Part shown: positions 25,570-34,011 of the stretch, piece after piece
Layout: every line of letters begins with the position of its first letter
Numbering within the stretch: position 1 is the stretch's first letter
Program-made: the position numbers and the translations under genes
The notes under the pieces: generated by a model
The model's input: only the letters and a program-made list of their open reading frames with translations
What the model was told of the DNA's origin: nothing
The model's database searches: none
Origin: Catalinimonas alkaloidigena
Lineage (GTDB): Bacteria; Bacteroidota; Bacteroidia; Cytophagales; Flexibacteraceae
Assembly: GCF_900100765.1 (NCBI RefSeq)
Contig: NZ_FNFO01000013.1
Coordinates: 1 to 64,000 of the forward strand
Length of the DNA: 64,000 bases
Reading direction: 5' to 3'

Positions 25570-26595
25570 ATGGTCCGTACAACACTCCTTTCTCTTGGAT
25601 GCCTGGCCCTGTCTTTCTCCGCATCCGCCACCATTCTTCGGGTCAACAACACGCCCGGCAATTCTGCGCCCTACCAGGATCTGATCACCGCCCATGCTGC
25701 CGCCGCTACCGGGGACACGCTCTACATCGAGGGGTCCAACACGCCCTACGGTAGCCTCGACATCACCAAGCGGCTGGTCATTATCGGTCCCGGCTACTAC
25801 CTGACGGAAAATCCCGCGACACCGGCCAGCCTGCCGGCAGAAGTCAACCGACTGAACCTGAACCGCACCAGCGACAGTGATCCGCTGTCGGGCGCGGCCG
25901 GAACGCAGATCATGGGGCTCTCGTTCACCGAAAACAGCAATGCGGCCGAGGTCAACGTGCACGTGAGCAATGTCTTTATCTCTAAAAACCTGTTTATCAA
26001 CCCGGTCTATCTCGGCTCCAACGACATTGCGGGCGTACAGGTCTTTCAAAACTTTTTCCGGTTTGACGGACTGGGCTACAACGCCAACTCGAATCCGGGC
26101 TTCGTAGAGATTGGGTTTTACAACAACATCGTGGAGCGGAACCTGAGCCTGCCCGCCAATTCGACCGGCGCGATTGTACACAACCTGATCGCCGGGCGAT
26201 TGCTGGCCAACGCGTTCAACGGCGAAATCCGCAGCAACCTGTTTACGTCGCCTACCGACAACTTCAGTTATTCCACGGCCGGCGTGGGGCAGATTTCGCA
26301 CAACACGGCCGCCGCCGGGCAACTGGGCGCCGACAACAACAACAACGTTGCGGCAGCCAGCACCCTTTTTGTGGGGACTGGCAGCACCGACGGCAAGTAC
26401 CGACTGCGCAACGACGCCACCGCTGCGAAGAACAACGCCCACGACGGCACCGACCGCGGACCCTTCGGTGGACCCATGCCGTACGTCCTGTCGGGGCAGA
26501 GCGATATTCCGGTGATCATCTACCTGGAGGTGCCGCCGTCGGTCACACCCTCCGCCCCGTTCGAGGTGACGATCCGTGCCGTTTCCCGCGACTAA
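25570..26595 (+). CDS. Secreted right-handed beta-helix-like protein
   Basis: 341 residues from the ATG at 25570, with a signal peptide ending near F-S-A-S-A. The body has the layout of parallel beta-helix proteins: an opening segment (Y-Q-D-L-I-T-A-H-A-A-A-A-T-G-D-T-L-Y-I-E), then short repeating strands rich in Asn and hydrophobic residues (V-F-I-S-K-N-L-F-I, I-V-E-R-N-L-S, E-I-R-S-N-L-F). No catalytic motif is recognised. The protein ends in a Pro/Ser-containing tail without a clear sorting domain. It is followed 18 bases later by a T9SS cargo gene, so the two are probably cotranscribed and coexported. Confidence 0.7.
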   Translation: MVRTTLLSLGCLALSFSASATILRVNNTPGNSAPYQDLITAHAAAATGDTLYIEGSNTPYGSLDITKRLVIIGPGYYLTENPATPASLPAEVNRLNLNRTSDSDPLSGAAGTQIMGLSFTENSNAAEVNVHVSNVFISKNLFINPVYLGSNDIAGVQVFQNFFRFDGLGYNANSNPGFVEIGFYNNIVERNLSLPANSTGAIVHNLIAGRLLANAFNGEIRSNLFTSPTDNFSYSTAGVGQISHNTAAAGQLGADNNNNVAAASTLFVGTGSTDGKYRLRNDATAAKNNAHDGTDRGPFGGPMPYVLSGQSDIPVIIYLEVPPSVTPSAPFEVTIRAVSRD

Positions 26596-26613
26596 CCCGA
26601 AGGCGACGAACTG

Positions 26614-27609
26614 ATGAAACCTCTACTTCTGATCGTAGGCATGCTGTGGGCGGGAAATCTCATGGCGCAAGCCCGCATTGTACGGGCCGAGTGGTTTATC
26701 GGTGCCGATCCCGGCGTGGGGCAGGCGACCCCGTTTGCCGCGATTACGGCCGATACCCTGGTGCAGCTTGAGACCGCTTTGGCCGTCGATACCTACATGC
26801 CCGGTGTGTACCGCTGGCACGCACGCGTGCAGGACGACAGCAGCCGCTGGTCACACACCTTTTCGCGTTCCTTTCTGATTACGCACGAACCCGTGACGGC
26901 CCCGGTGACGACCCTGGAGTGGTTCTGGGACGAAGATCCCGGAATCGGACAAGCCACGACAGTTCCCGGAATTTCCGGCGATTCGGTTGCGGTGTCCTGG
27001 ATGATCGACGTGCATGCGCTGACGCCCGGCGTGCATGCGTTGTACACGCGGGTACGAAACGCCTCGGGTACCTGGAGCCACACCTACCGGCGCTCGACCC
27101 TGGTGCGGGCGGAGCCTCAGGCTCCCATCGCGCAGATCAATTATACGTACGCGACCGAGGAAGACACCCTTGCGTATACGTACACCTTTGCGGAGCCCCG
27201 GCATTATGTGGACCTGAATTTCGAACCGGAAACCACCCAGCTGGTGGATGCCGTCTACCGGATGTGTTTCACCGCCGTGCGGACCGACGGCGTGGCTAGT
27301 GCGCCGGAGTGCCGCACCTTCGAGTTTAACGATACGGCCACGGGTCTGGCCGCTCTGTCGGCCTCGGCCTTGCACGTGTATCCGAATCCGAGCGACGGCA
27401 CCTTCCGCCTGGAGTTGCCCGAGGGGCGCACCCAAACCACGTACCTGACGTTGCTGAACGCTCAGGGCGGCGAAGTCTACCGCCGGGAAGTTGCGCCGCA
27501 GGCCGACGCGACCGTGGCGCTCGACTTTCGTACCGAACGTGCCGGTGTTTACCTGCTGGTGCTGGAAACAGGGGCCTCGCTGCGCGTCCAGCGACTCGTG
27601 ATTCAATAA
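26614..27609 (+). CDS. T9SS type A sorting domain-containing secreted protein with D-P-G repeats
   Basis: 331 residues with a signal peptide ending M-A-Q. Two copies of an about 95-residue repeat are marked by E-W-F-I-G-A-D-P-G-V-G-Q-A-T and E-W-F-W-D-E-D-P-G-I-G-Q-A-T, each ending near W-S-H-T-F/Y-x-R-S. A linker region follows, then a typical type IX secretion C-terminal domain (about 258-331): Y-P-N-P-S-D-G-T-F, then a G-V-Y-L-L-V-L-type strand and a terminal basic-hydrophobic end. The sorting domain predicts export across the outer membrane and cell-surface attachment. Function of the repeats is unknown. Confidence 0.85.
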   Translation: MKPLLLIVGMLWAGNLMAQARIVRAEWFIGADPGVGQATPFAAITADTLVQLETALAVDTYMPGVYRWHARVQDDSSRWSHTFSRSFLITHEPVTAPVTTLEWFWDEDPGIGQATTVPGISGDSVAVSWMIDVHALTPGVHALYTRVRNASGTWSHTYRRSTLVRAEPQAPIAQINYTYATEEDTLAYTYTFAEPRHYVDLNFEPETTQLVDAVYRMCFTAVRTDGVASAPECRTFEFNDTATGLAALSASALHVYPNPSDGTFRLELPEGRTQTTYLTLLNAQGGEVYRREVAPQADATVALDFRTERAGVYLLVLETGASLRVQRLVIQ

Positions 27610-27688
27610 ACCCTGTCCAGCGGCTTCTGCCCGGTCAGAAGCATGAGATCGGGTTGGTAAACCCGGCGGTTTTGCGGAAACTTGGGGC

Positions 27689-28615
27689 ATGGCACGTCCT
27701 CTTGCGCCCTCCATTGTGGTGGTCGGCAGTTCCAACACCGACATGGTTGTGAAGGCGACTCGGTTGCCTGCACCCGGCGAAACCGTGGTGGGCGGTACGT
27801 TTTTGATGAACCCGGGCGGGAAAGGCGCGAACCAGGCGGTGGCCGCCGCGCGACTGGGCGGTGCCGTAACGTTCGTGGCCAAGGTAGGCGACGACGTGTT
27901 CGGGCAGCAGGCCCGGGAAGGGTTCCGGCAGGAAGGACTCGACACGTCGTGGGTCCTGACGGATGCCGAACATCCCTCCGGCGTCGCGCTGATCACCGTC
28001 GATGAACACGGAGAAAATTGCATCGTGGTCGCGCCCGGCGCCAACGGCACGCTGACCCCGGACGAGTTGCAACGTGCCCAATCCAGCATCGCGCAGGCAG
28101 CGCTGGTGTTGGTACAACTGGAAATTCCCCTCGAAACCGTGGCACGAGCCGTAGCCCTGGCGCAGGCGCATGGCGTGCGCGTCGTGCTCAATCCGGCCCC
28201 CGCCCGCACCCTTCCCGACGAACTGTTGCGGCACGTTTCCGTGATCACCCCCAACCAGACCGAGGCCAGCAGGCTGACCGGCATCACGGTGCACGACGAC
28301 ACTACGGCCGAATGGGCCGCGCGGGCGTTACATGCCAAAGGCATCGGCACCGTCATCTTGACGCTGGGCGCACAGGGTGCACTGGTACACCACGAGGGAC
28401 AGACGTGGCGCGTCGCCGCACCGCCCGTCGAAGCCGTCGACACCACCGCCGCGGGCGACGTGTTCAATGGTGCGCTCGTGGTAGGGCTGGCCGAAGGAAG
28501 GCCCCTGCGCGATGCGGTGGATTTTGCCTGCCGGGCAGCGGCGGTGTCGGTGACCCGCATGGGCGCACAGGCCTCGGCCCCCCGGCGTGCTGAAGTAGAC
28601 GCGTTGCAGTCGTGA
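27689..28615 (+). CDS. rbsK: Ribokinase (PfkB family)
   Basis: 308 residues. The enzyme phosphorylates D-ribose at O5 with ATP. PfkB signature 1 is N-P-G-G-K-G-A-N-Q-A-V-A-A-A-R-L-G near residue 45. Signature 2 is D-T-T-A-A-G-D-V-F-N-G-A-L near residue 255, with the catalytic Asp in A-A-G-D. The substrate pattern S-S-N-T-D-M at the N-terminus matches ribokinases rather than fructokinases. It stands between the secreted-protein pair and an unknown gene and is not in a tight operon. A GntR-type regulator lies 2 kb downstream on the other strand. Confidence 0.9.
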   Translation: MARPLAPSIVVVGSSNTDMVVKATRLPAPGETVVGGTFLMNPGGKGANQAVAAARLGGAVTFVAKVGDDVFGQQAREGFRQEGLDTSWVLTDAEHPSGVALITVDEHGENCIVVAPGANGTLTPDELQRAQSSIAQAALVLVQLEIPLETVARAVALAQAHGVRVVLNPAPARTLPDELLRHVSVITPNQTEASRLTGITVHDDTTAEWAARALHAKGIGTVILTLGAQGALVHHEGQTWRVAAPPVEAVDTTAAGDVFNGALVVGLAEGRPLRDAVDFACRAAAVSVTRMGAQASAPRRAEVDALQS

Positions 28616-28889
28616 ACTTGACCTTGCTAGTCCTGCTGCGCTTGTAGGAGGGAGCCTGTCCAGCAGTCTTGCCTGCGTGGCGACCGGAACGATGGGGATT
28701 CCCTGTAGCCCACGGTGCGAATAATACTGATTTTTCAGTATTGAGCTTCTCAGTTGGTTTGCGTTTCTTTAAGGCCTCTTGCACTTCGGCACTCGTACCG
28801 CGTCGCTCTTCTGCCTGTGCATCCGCACGACGCTGGCGCACCTTCGTATCCCACATTCCGCTTTCCTTCATTTCTTACCCCATCGTACC
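28616..28889. other. Intergenic region with a small hairpin and an unresolved antisense ORF
   Basis: An 8-bp perfect stem AATACTGA/TCAGTATT lies at 28723-28742 with a four-T loop. On the minus strand 28871-28740 is open and encodes a basic, charged peptide (starts M-K-E-S-G-M-W-D-T, then many Arg/Glu/Lys), continuing into the ribokinase 3' end. It may be a remnant or a small gene. I cannot choose. Confidence 0.3.
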
Positions 28890-29534
28890 ATGCTTTCTGT
28901 TGTATCGGCTTTGGAGAGCCTCGATAAATTCGTAGGCGTCGCGAAAGAGTTAGCCCGCCTGCCTGCCCTGCTGTTGCCCCAGTACCGGGAGGCCGCTCAG
29001 GATCTGTACGAAATCTGCCAGCGGCTGCTGGCGGCCAACGAAAATCTGTCGCGCTGGCTCTACCGGTTTCTGTACTTCGACTTCCGTCATCCGGACGCCC
29101 GTACCCGTTTTCTGACGCTGGTGCAGGAATACCGCACCATGAAACACGGTCCCGATTTTCAGAAGCTGAAGTTCAGTTGCGGCGATATCGGGGCGATTTA
29201 CTACCGCAACATCAGCGCCAAGCTGGGCAACTGGTTCACACGCAAGACCAGGCGCGAAGAGGTCGAAGGGATCTTCCAGATGCTGACCAACGCCGACAAC
29301 GACATGGTGGCTTTTACCTACGATCAGGTGATTGCGTGCCTCGACAAACTGCTCGGGGAGGCCGAAGCGCACATGGACACGGGGCGGGAAGAGGAGGCGG
29401 AAGCCGTCCGGCTGAAGGGCAAGGCCGAGCTACGCGCAGTGACGGAACGGCTGGAAAAATTCAGCGGCGAACTGGCCGATCTGGTCGTTTCGTTTGCCGC
29501 CATTGCGCAGGTGCCCGTCACGCTGGGCGGTTAG
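28890..29534 (+). CDS. Helical protein of unknown function
   Basis: 214 residues from the ATG at 28890. The in-frame start at 28779 adds an unlikely His/Leu-rich leader. There is no signal peptide or membrane segment. The composition is almost entirely helical, with heptad-like stretches at the C-terminus (about 150-205, rich in Glu, Ala and Leu). A central segment, L-K-F-S-C-G-D-I-G-A-I-Y-Y-R-N, is the most distinctive part. I do not recognise a family. It is convergent with the GntR-type regulator (4-base gap). No operon partner gives a clue. Confidence 0.65.
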   Translation: MLSVVSALESLDKFVGVAKELARLPALLLPQYREAAQDLYEICQRLLAANENLSRWLYRFLYFDFRHPDARTRFLTLVQEYRTMKHGPDFQKLKFSCGDIGAIYYRNISAKLGNWFTRKTRREEVEGIFQMLTNADNDMVAFTYDQVIACLDKLLGEAEAHMDTGREEEAEAVRLKGKAELRAVTERLEKFSGELADLVVSFAAIAQVPVTLGG

Positions 29535-29538
29535 GCCA

Positions 29539-30567
29539 CTAGAGCGAGTGGCGCCGGATGAGGGTATACGGGTTCTGAATTTTGTGCTGGCTTTTGTCCA
29601 GGATGAGTTCGGCCGCGATTTTGCCCATCCGCTCGTGGTCGGTCGAGATGACGGTGATGCCGTTGACCAGGATTTTTTTGAGCGGCGTGTCGTTGAAGGC
29701 GATGATCCCCACGTCCCGACCCAGTTCCAGGTGCTGCGTGCGGCTCTGGATGATGACGTTGGCCAGGTCCGATTCCTCAATCACGCAATACACCTCGCCT
29801 TTCGCCAGCGGCATGCCTTCTTCAAACTCGGTGATGACCTCGTGGTCGAAGCCCTTGTCCCGGCAAAAATCCTGGAAACCTTCCACCAGTTCGGGGGGGT
29901 ACGGGATGTTCTCCGGGAACACCATCACCAGTTTGCGGTAGCGGCTCAGCAGGTCCTGCCCCGAGGCCAGCGCGTCGTACAGGTCGCTGGCAAAATCCTG
30001 GAACACCGACGCATAGCCGGGTTTAAGGCCTTCGATGTCTTTGTCGAGCAACAGCAGCTGGTGGGGCGGAATTTTGCGCAGAATCTCCAGCGCCTTGGGC
30101 ATGTCGTCGTAGAAAAACGGCATAACCACAAAGTAGCCGTAGTTGCCCAGGTTGCCCTCGATGAAGCTGTGCAGCAGGTCGGCGTTGTGGTGATGGATGC
30201 GCAGGTCGATGGTGACCTCTGGCCCCATCGCCTGTTTAAAACCGTTGTAGACGCTCTTTTTGTACGCGCTGATCTTGTTGAAAATCATCAGGATTTTGAG
30301 CGACGTGTCGGTTTGCGTGCTGCACACGTAGTAGCCTTTCCCCCGTACCGATTTGATGATGCCCCGGCTCCGCAGTTCTTTGTACGCCTTCTCGACCGTG
30401 TCGCGCGCCAGCATGTACTCCATGCTCATCTCGTTGATGGACGGAATGCGCTGCCCCTGTTGCAACACGCCCGTTTCGACGTCCTGCAGAATCGAGTCGA
30501 TGATCTGTCGGTACTTCGGAACGGTAGAGTCTTCGTCGAGTGAGTTGAGCGGAAAGAAACGGTTCAT
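29539..30567 (-). CDS. GntR-family transcriptional regulator with a periplasmic-binding-like sensor domain
   Basis: 342 residues. The N-terminal winged helix (about 12-85) shows the GntR pattern K-Y-R-Q-I-I-D-S-I, G-Q-R-I-P-S-I-N-E-M-S, R-D-T-V-E-K-A-Y-K-E-L and R-G-K-G-Y-Y-V. The rest (about 90-335) resembles the LacI/GalR-type sugar-binding fold (L-I-M-I-F-N-K-I, D-V-G-I-I-A-F-N-D-T-P, I-S-T-D-H-E-R-M-G). The AraR-type combination of GntR HTH and PBP-like sensor is used for sugar control in Bacteroidota and Firmicutes. The effector is not known. Ribokinase and the PUL nearby make a pentose or pectic sugar plausible, as inference. Confidence 0.9.
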   Translation of the reverse strand: MNRFFPLNSLDEDSTVPKYRQIIDSILQDVETGVLQQGQRIPSINEMSMEYMLARDTVEKAYKELRSRGIIKSVRGKGYYVCSTQTDTSLKILMIFNKISAYKKSVYNGFKQAMGPEVTIDLRIHHHNADLLHSFIEGNLGNYGYFVVMPFFYDDMPKALEILRKIPPHQLLLLDKDIEGLKPGYASVFQDFASDLYDALASGQDLLSRYRKLVMVFPENIPYPPELVEGFQDFCRDKGFDHEVITEFEEGMPLAKGEVYCVIEESDLANVIIQSRTQHLELGRDVGIIAFNDTPLKKILVNGITVISTDHERMGKIAAELILDKSQHKIQNPYTLIRRHSL

Positions 30568-30786
30568 GCGAGCGGAAAGCTTGGGTGGATGACAAAAACG
30601 GGGGCATCATGCCTTGTGGCGTGCCTGCCGGTAGCGGGCGGGCGGGGTGGTGTGCAATCGGTTGTTCATGCAAAAAGAAGGGCTGCCCGGAAATTCATAC
30701 TGACTTCCCTGGAAATAGTGCCGGCATCTTTGCGCCTGTCAGATGGAGAAACCTGAGTCTCAGCAACTTGTTTCGAGACGAAACGA

Positions 30787-31332
30787 CTACTTGCGGGGAC
30801 GCCACGCCACCTCTTCGGCCTGCAACTCCTGTGCGACTTTCCGGCCCAGTACGAAAAAGTAGTCGGAGAGGCGGTTCAGGTAGGTGATGATCAGATCGGC
30901 CACGGTGTGGTGCATCTTCAACGCCACCACCCGCCGTTCGGCGCGGCGACAGACGGTCCGGGCCAGATGGCAGTGCGACACGAGCGGATGGCCGCCCGGC
31001 AGAATAAAGGCCCGCAGCTCCGGGAGTTGGGCATCCATCGCGTCCATCGCTTCTTCCAGCCGGGTCACGTCTTCGGCGTGCAGATCGGGGATGGAGGCGT
31101 TGGGCGAGGCAATGGCAGCGAGGGTCGAACCAATGGTGAACAGCCGGTCCTGAATTTCGCGCAGCAGCGTTCGTGTGGCTTCGTCGGTCAGTTGATCGCG
31201 CAGCAGCCCGACCCAGGCGTTGAGTTCGTCGACCGTCCCGTAGGCCTCAATCACCAGATCCGCCTTGGAGGCCTGGGTGCCTCCCAGTAAGGACGTAAAA
31301 CCTTGGTCGCCTTTGCGGGTGTAAATTTTCAT
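30787..31332 (-). CDS. Cob(I)alamin adenosyltransferase, PduO type
   Basis: 181 residues from the ATG at 31332. The start M-K-I-Y-T-R-K-G-D-Q-G-F-T-S-L is the family's ATP-binding N-terminus, so the upstream ATG at 31365 is rejected. Further motifs are A-Y-G-T-V-D-E-L-N-A-W and C-R-R-A-E-R-R-V-V-A-L, followed by Y-L-N-R-L-S-D-Y-F-F. The enzyme adds the adenosyl group to cob(I)alamin to make coenzyme B12, needed by methylmalonyl-CoA mutase, which is encoded at 43224 in this window. A 14-bp palindrome lies upstream at 31469-31482. Confidence 0.93.
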   Translation of the reverse strand: MKIYTRKGDQGFTSLLGGTQASKADLVIEAYGTVDELNAWVGLLRDQLTDEATRTLLREIQDRLFTIGSTLAAIASPNASIPDLHAEDVTRLEEAMDAMDAQLPELRAFILPGGHPLVSHCHLARTVCRRAERRVVALKMHHTVADLIITYLNRLSDYFFVLGRKVAQELQAEEVAWRPRK

Positions 31333-31468
31333 GAATGCAGGGAACAGATGGATTTCCGTCCGCAAGTTACGGGTTCCGGGGCAGTTGCGTGGGAAAGGGG
31401 ATCGGTGGCGAACGTTGTACCGGTGGGAGGTAGGAGTTCAGAGCTGAGAAGGAACGATTGCGGTGGTC

Positions 31469-31482
31469 GAAGAAGCTTCTTC
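31469..31482. repeat. 14-bp perfect palindrome upstream of the adenosyltransferase gene
   Basis: GAAGAAGCTTCTTC reads the same on both strands. It lies about 140 bases before the pduO-type start, in the gap after the ABC ATPase gene. It could be a regulator site. There is no T-run or other terminator sign. Confidence 0.4.
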
Positions 31483-31514
31483 ACACCTCAAACTTCGCTG
31501 ACCATACCTCTTAC

Positions 31515-31528
31515 CAACTACCAACTAC
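31515..31528. repeat. Two tandem CAACTAC units
   Basis: Two copies of the 7-mer that also ends the left-edge minisatellite (134-140). They lie just after the ABC ATPase stop codon, in an intergenic gap, which suggests that this 7-mer family normally lives between genes. Confidence 0.6.
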
Positions 31529-31533
31529 CCATT

Positions 31534-32256
31534 TCATCCCTGCACCGAACGGATGTGTTCGTTGAGGCGATCGGTTTCGATGAGGCCGTCGCGCAGGCGC
31601 ACCACGCGGTGGGCGTATTCGGCGATGTCCTCTTCGTGCGTCACCATGATGATCGTATTGCCCTGGCTGTAGAGTTTTTCGAACAGGTCCATGATGTCGT
31701 ACGACGTCTTGGTGTCGAGGTTCCCGGTCGGTTCATCAGCCAGAATGATGCTGGGGTCGTTCACCAGCGCCCGTGCAATGGCGACCCGCTGGCGCTGTCC
31801 GCCCGACAGTTCGTTGGGCTTGTGGTGCGCCCGGTCGCCGAGGCCGACGCTGGTCAGGGCCTGCATGGCGCGTTCGGTGCGGTCGGCCTTGTTGTATCCG
31901 GCGTAGATGAGCGGCAGGGCCACGTTTTCGAGCGAGGTAGAGCGGGGCAGGAGGTTGAACGTCTGGAACACGAACCCGATTTCCTTGTTGCGGATTTCGG
32001 CCAGTTCGTTTTCGGTCATGTTGCTTACGTCTTTCCCGTTCAGGATGTACTGCCCGCTGGTGGGGGTATCGAGCGCGCCGACGATGTTCATCAACGTAGA
32101 TTTCCCGGAACCCGACGGCCCCATAAAGGCGACGTATTCGCCGCGGTTGATCTGGATGGTGATCGACTTCAGCGCGTGGACCACTTCGCTGCCCATGACG
32201 TATTTCTTGGAAATTTCGCGGGTTTCGATAACGGTCGGGGAAGAGTTGCGTTGCAT
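31534..32256 (-). CDS. ABC transporter ATP-binding protein (MacB/LolD type)
   Basis: 240 residues. Walker [10 protein letters not shown] lies near residue 50, Q-loop [10 protein letters not shown] follows, then signature [15 protein letters not shown], Walker [13 protein letters not shown] and the switch His in V-T-H-E-E-D. The [14 protein letters not shown] segment is typical of the MacB/LolD branch, which powers mechanotransmission or lipoprotein release. No permease gene lies next to it, so its membrane partner is elsewhere. Confidence 0.92.
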   Translation of the reverse strand: MQRNSSPTVIETREISKKYVMGSEVVHALKSITIQINRGEYVAFMGPSGSGKSTLMNIVGALDTPTSGQYILNGKDVSNMTENELAEIRNKEIGFVFQTFNLLPRSTSLENVALPLIYAGYNKADRTERAMQALTSVGLGDRAHHKPNELSGGQRQRVAIARALVNDPSIILADEPTGNLDTKTSYDIMDLFEKLYSQGNTIIMVTHEEDIAEYAHRVVRLRDGLIETDRLNEHIRSVQG

Positions 32257-32422
32257 AAGCGGAAGAAAGTCAGGTAGGCAAAATACGAAATCCTACCCAG
32301 GTTAGGGGGATTTTTACGCGAACGGATGGAATAGGGGATTGGTGGAATCAGGCCTGCATTACGTGCAGGCTACCGCTGCGGTTTGTGTCGCGTACAACCC
32401 CGGTGGCGGGGGCGAAAACACA

Positions 32423-33004
32423 TCAAGGATACAGGGTTTCGCCGCGTTCCAGCATGGTCACAAACTGCGCGATGCGCCGTGCGCGGGTCTCGGGTTTGCG
32501 GGCCGTTTGTATGCGGTGCAGCACGGCGTATCGGTTCTGGCGGTTGAGTGTCGCGAAAAAAGCTTTGGCCTTCGGGTGGGTCTGGAGCTGGGCCAGAAAG
32601 TCGGCCGGAACCGTGGCGGTCCGGTGCGAATCGTAGGCGGCCTCCCACTGGCCGTTCTGTTTCGCCGCTTCGATGGCGGCGAGTCCGGCGGGCTGCATGC
32701 GTCCCTGGGCAATCAGGGTCTGTACTTTTTCGCGGTTCACTTTCGACCAGAGGCTGCGGTGGCGCCGGGGCGTGAATTTTTGCACGAACGTGTCGGCATC
32801 GTATCGTCTGCGGAGGCCGTCGATCCAGCCGTAACACAGCGCTGCGTCGAGCGCTTCGGGGTAGCTGACCGAGGCGATCGCTGCCCCCTTTTTGGCAATC
32901 CGGAGCCAGATGCCGCCCGGCGTTACCGCGTGGTGGGCGTCCAGCCAGGTGGTAAATTCCTGCGGGTTGGCAAACTGCAAAACCGGTGGTTCCTGCGTCG
33001 GCAT
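32423..33004 (-). CDS. YdeI/OmpD-associated family protein
   Basis: 193 residues from the ATG at 33004. The longer frame to 33199 lies inside the Nif3-like gene. Family segments seen are F-T-T-W-L-D-A-H-H-A, G-I-W-L-R-I-A-K-K-G, A-L-C-Y-G-W-I-D-G and K-F-T-P-R-R-H-R-S-L-W-S-K-V-N. Members have been linked to resistance to cationic peptides or bacteriocins, but the biochemical role is unclear. It starts 8 bases after the stop of the Nif3-like gene and is probably cotranscribed with it. Confidence 0.88.
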   Translation of the reverse strand: MPTQEPPVLQFANPQEFTTWLDAHHAVTPGGIWLRIAKKGAAIASVSYPEALDAALCYGWIDGLRRRYDADTFVQKFTPRRHRSLWSKVNREKVQTLIAQGRMQPAGLAAIEAAKQNGQWEAAYDSHRTATVPADFLAQLQTHPKAKAFFATLNRQNRYAVLHRIQTARKPETRARRIAQFVTMLERGETLYP

Positions 33005-33012
33005 GGGAGCGT

Positions 33013-33873
33013 TTATTTTAGAAGCCAGAACGGTTCGGAAGCCGGTACGAACTGCACCGGCACTTCGGTCACGAATCCCTGCAGCCAGCGCGTTGCTTCT
33101 TCCATCCCGGCCTGTTCGGACGGAATGTGCCCCGGAATGATGAGCGCCTTGTGCAGGCGGGCGGTGACGGCATCGGCCGCGTATTCGATGGTTTCCCATT
33201 CGCGGGCTTCACCCATCACCAGTGCTTCCACGTCGTCGCGTTGCAGCAGGTGGCGTTGCGGGGGAAAGCCCGGTGCGCCCGGTGCCAGGGCCACGCGGGT
33301 AAGCGGCATGTCGGGGTCGCCCAGCACCCGCATGGCTTTGACGTGCAGGCGCTCTTCGACGGTTTGGGCCAGTTGGCGCACCGTGGTTTTCGGCAGCACA
33401 AACAGGTGCGGATCGTCGGGTTGCTGATACGCCTCCCACCCCAGGGCTTTTACCATGCCTACCATAATGCCGTCGGGCCTCCGCCGGTGCCAGTAGTCGT
33501 GAAAGCGCCAGACGACCAGATGATGGTCCTGAATAAATTTCTCTTTGGCCGCCAGCACCGGATCGTTTTCAGCGCGAAGGGGTTCCGTCGGGTCGAGGTG
33601 ATCGTAAAACGTCGGCTCGTGGGTGATGATCAGGTTCAGCCCCTGGTCGGCGGCGTGCTGCAGCACCTCCAGCGTCGCCATCATGGTGACCGCCACGCCG
33701 GTCACGGGCGTATTCGGGTCGCCGGCCTTGAACGTATCGACCGTAGGTTCTTCCCACGGTACACCCACGTGTTGCTGAATGCGGGCAATGACCTCGCGGG
33801 CGGTCAGCGTTTTCTGGGCGCAGGCAGCGAGGTGGAAGCTGGCGAGGAACAGGAGGAATAAAACACAACGCAT
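33013..33873 (-). CDS. Nif3-like dinuclear-metal-centre family protein with an export signal
   Basis: 286 residues from the ATG at 33873. The N-terminus is hydrophobic and ends in L-A-A-C-A-Q, a likely lipoprotein signal, unlike the cytosolic Nif3/YbgI proteins. Family-like segments are T-H-E-P-T-F-Y-D-H (where the canonical motif has two adjacent His), W-R-F-H-D-Y-W-H and G-H-I-P-S-E-Q-A-G-M near the C-terminus (His and Glu). Some metal ligands are therefore kept and others shifted. The natural substrate of the family is unknown. It is followed by the YdeI-type gene in the same operon. Confidence 0.75.
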   Translation of the reverse strand: MRCVLFLLFLASFHLAACAQKTLTAREVIARIQQHVGVPWEEPTVDTFKAGDPNTPVTGVAVTMMATLEVLQHAADQGLNLIITHEPTFYDHLDPTEPLRAENDPVLAAKEKFIQDHHLVVWRFHDYWHRRRPDGIMVGMVKALGWEAYQQPDDPHLFVLPKTTVRQLAQTVEERLHVKAMRVLGDPDMPLTRVALAPGAPGFPPQRHLLQRDDVEALVMGEAREWETIEYAADAVTARLHKALIIPGHIPSEQAGMEEATRWLQGFVTEVPVQFVPASEPFWLLK

Positions 33874-33952
33874 AAGACGTAGAGTTTGGGAGATGGGAGG
33901 GACGCGGCAGGGCACGGGCCACCGCCGTCGGCCTAACTTACGGCAAAAGCAA

Positions 33953-33985
33953 ACGAGGCACAACCAGCGGGTGGTCGTGCCTCGT
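33953..33985 (-). terminator. Rho-independent terminator after ppc
   Basis: A 14-bp stem (33953-33966 with 33972-33985, one mismatch) closes on a 5-base loop. On the minus strand it is followed by TTTGCTTTT. It lies 27 bases after the ppc stop codon and before the Nif3-like gene, so these are separate units. Confidence 0.75.
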
Positions 33986-34011
33986 GCGTATTCGATGGAT
34001 GATGGGCCGGT

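Noticed and set aside
26851-28560. 569-residue minus-strand ORF across the T9SS cargo and ribokinase
   Set aside because: It spans two well-supported plus-strand genes and has a Ser/Thr/Arg-rich composition without domains.
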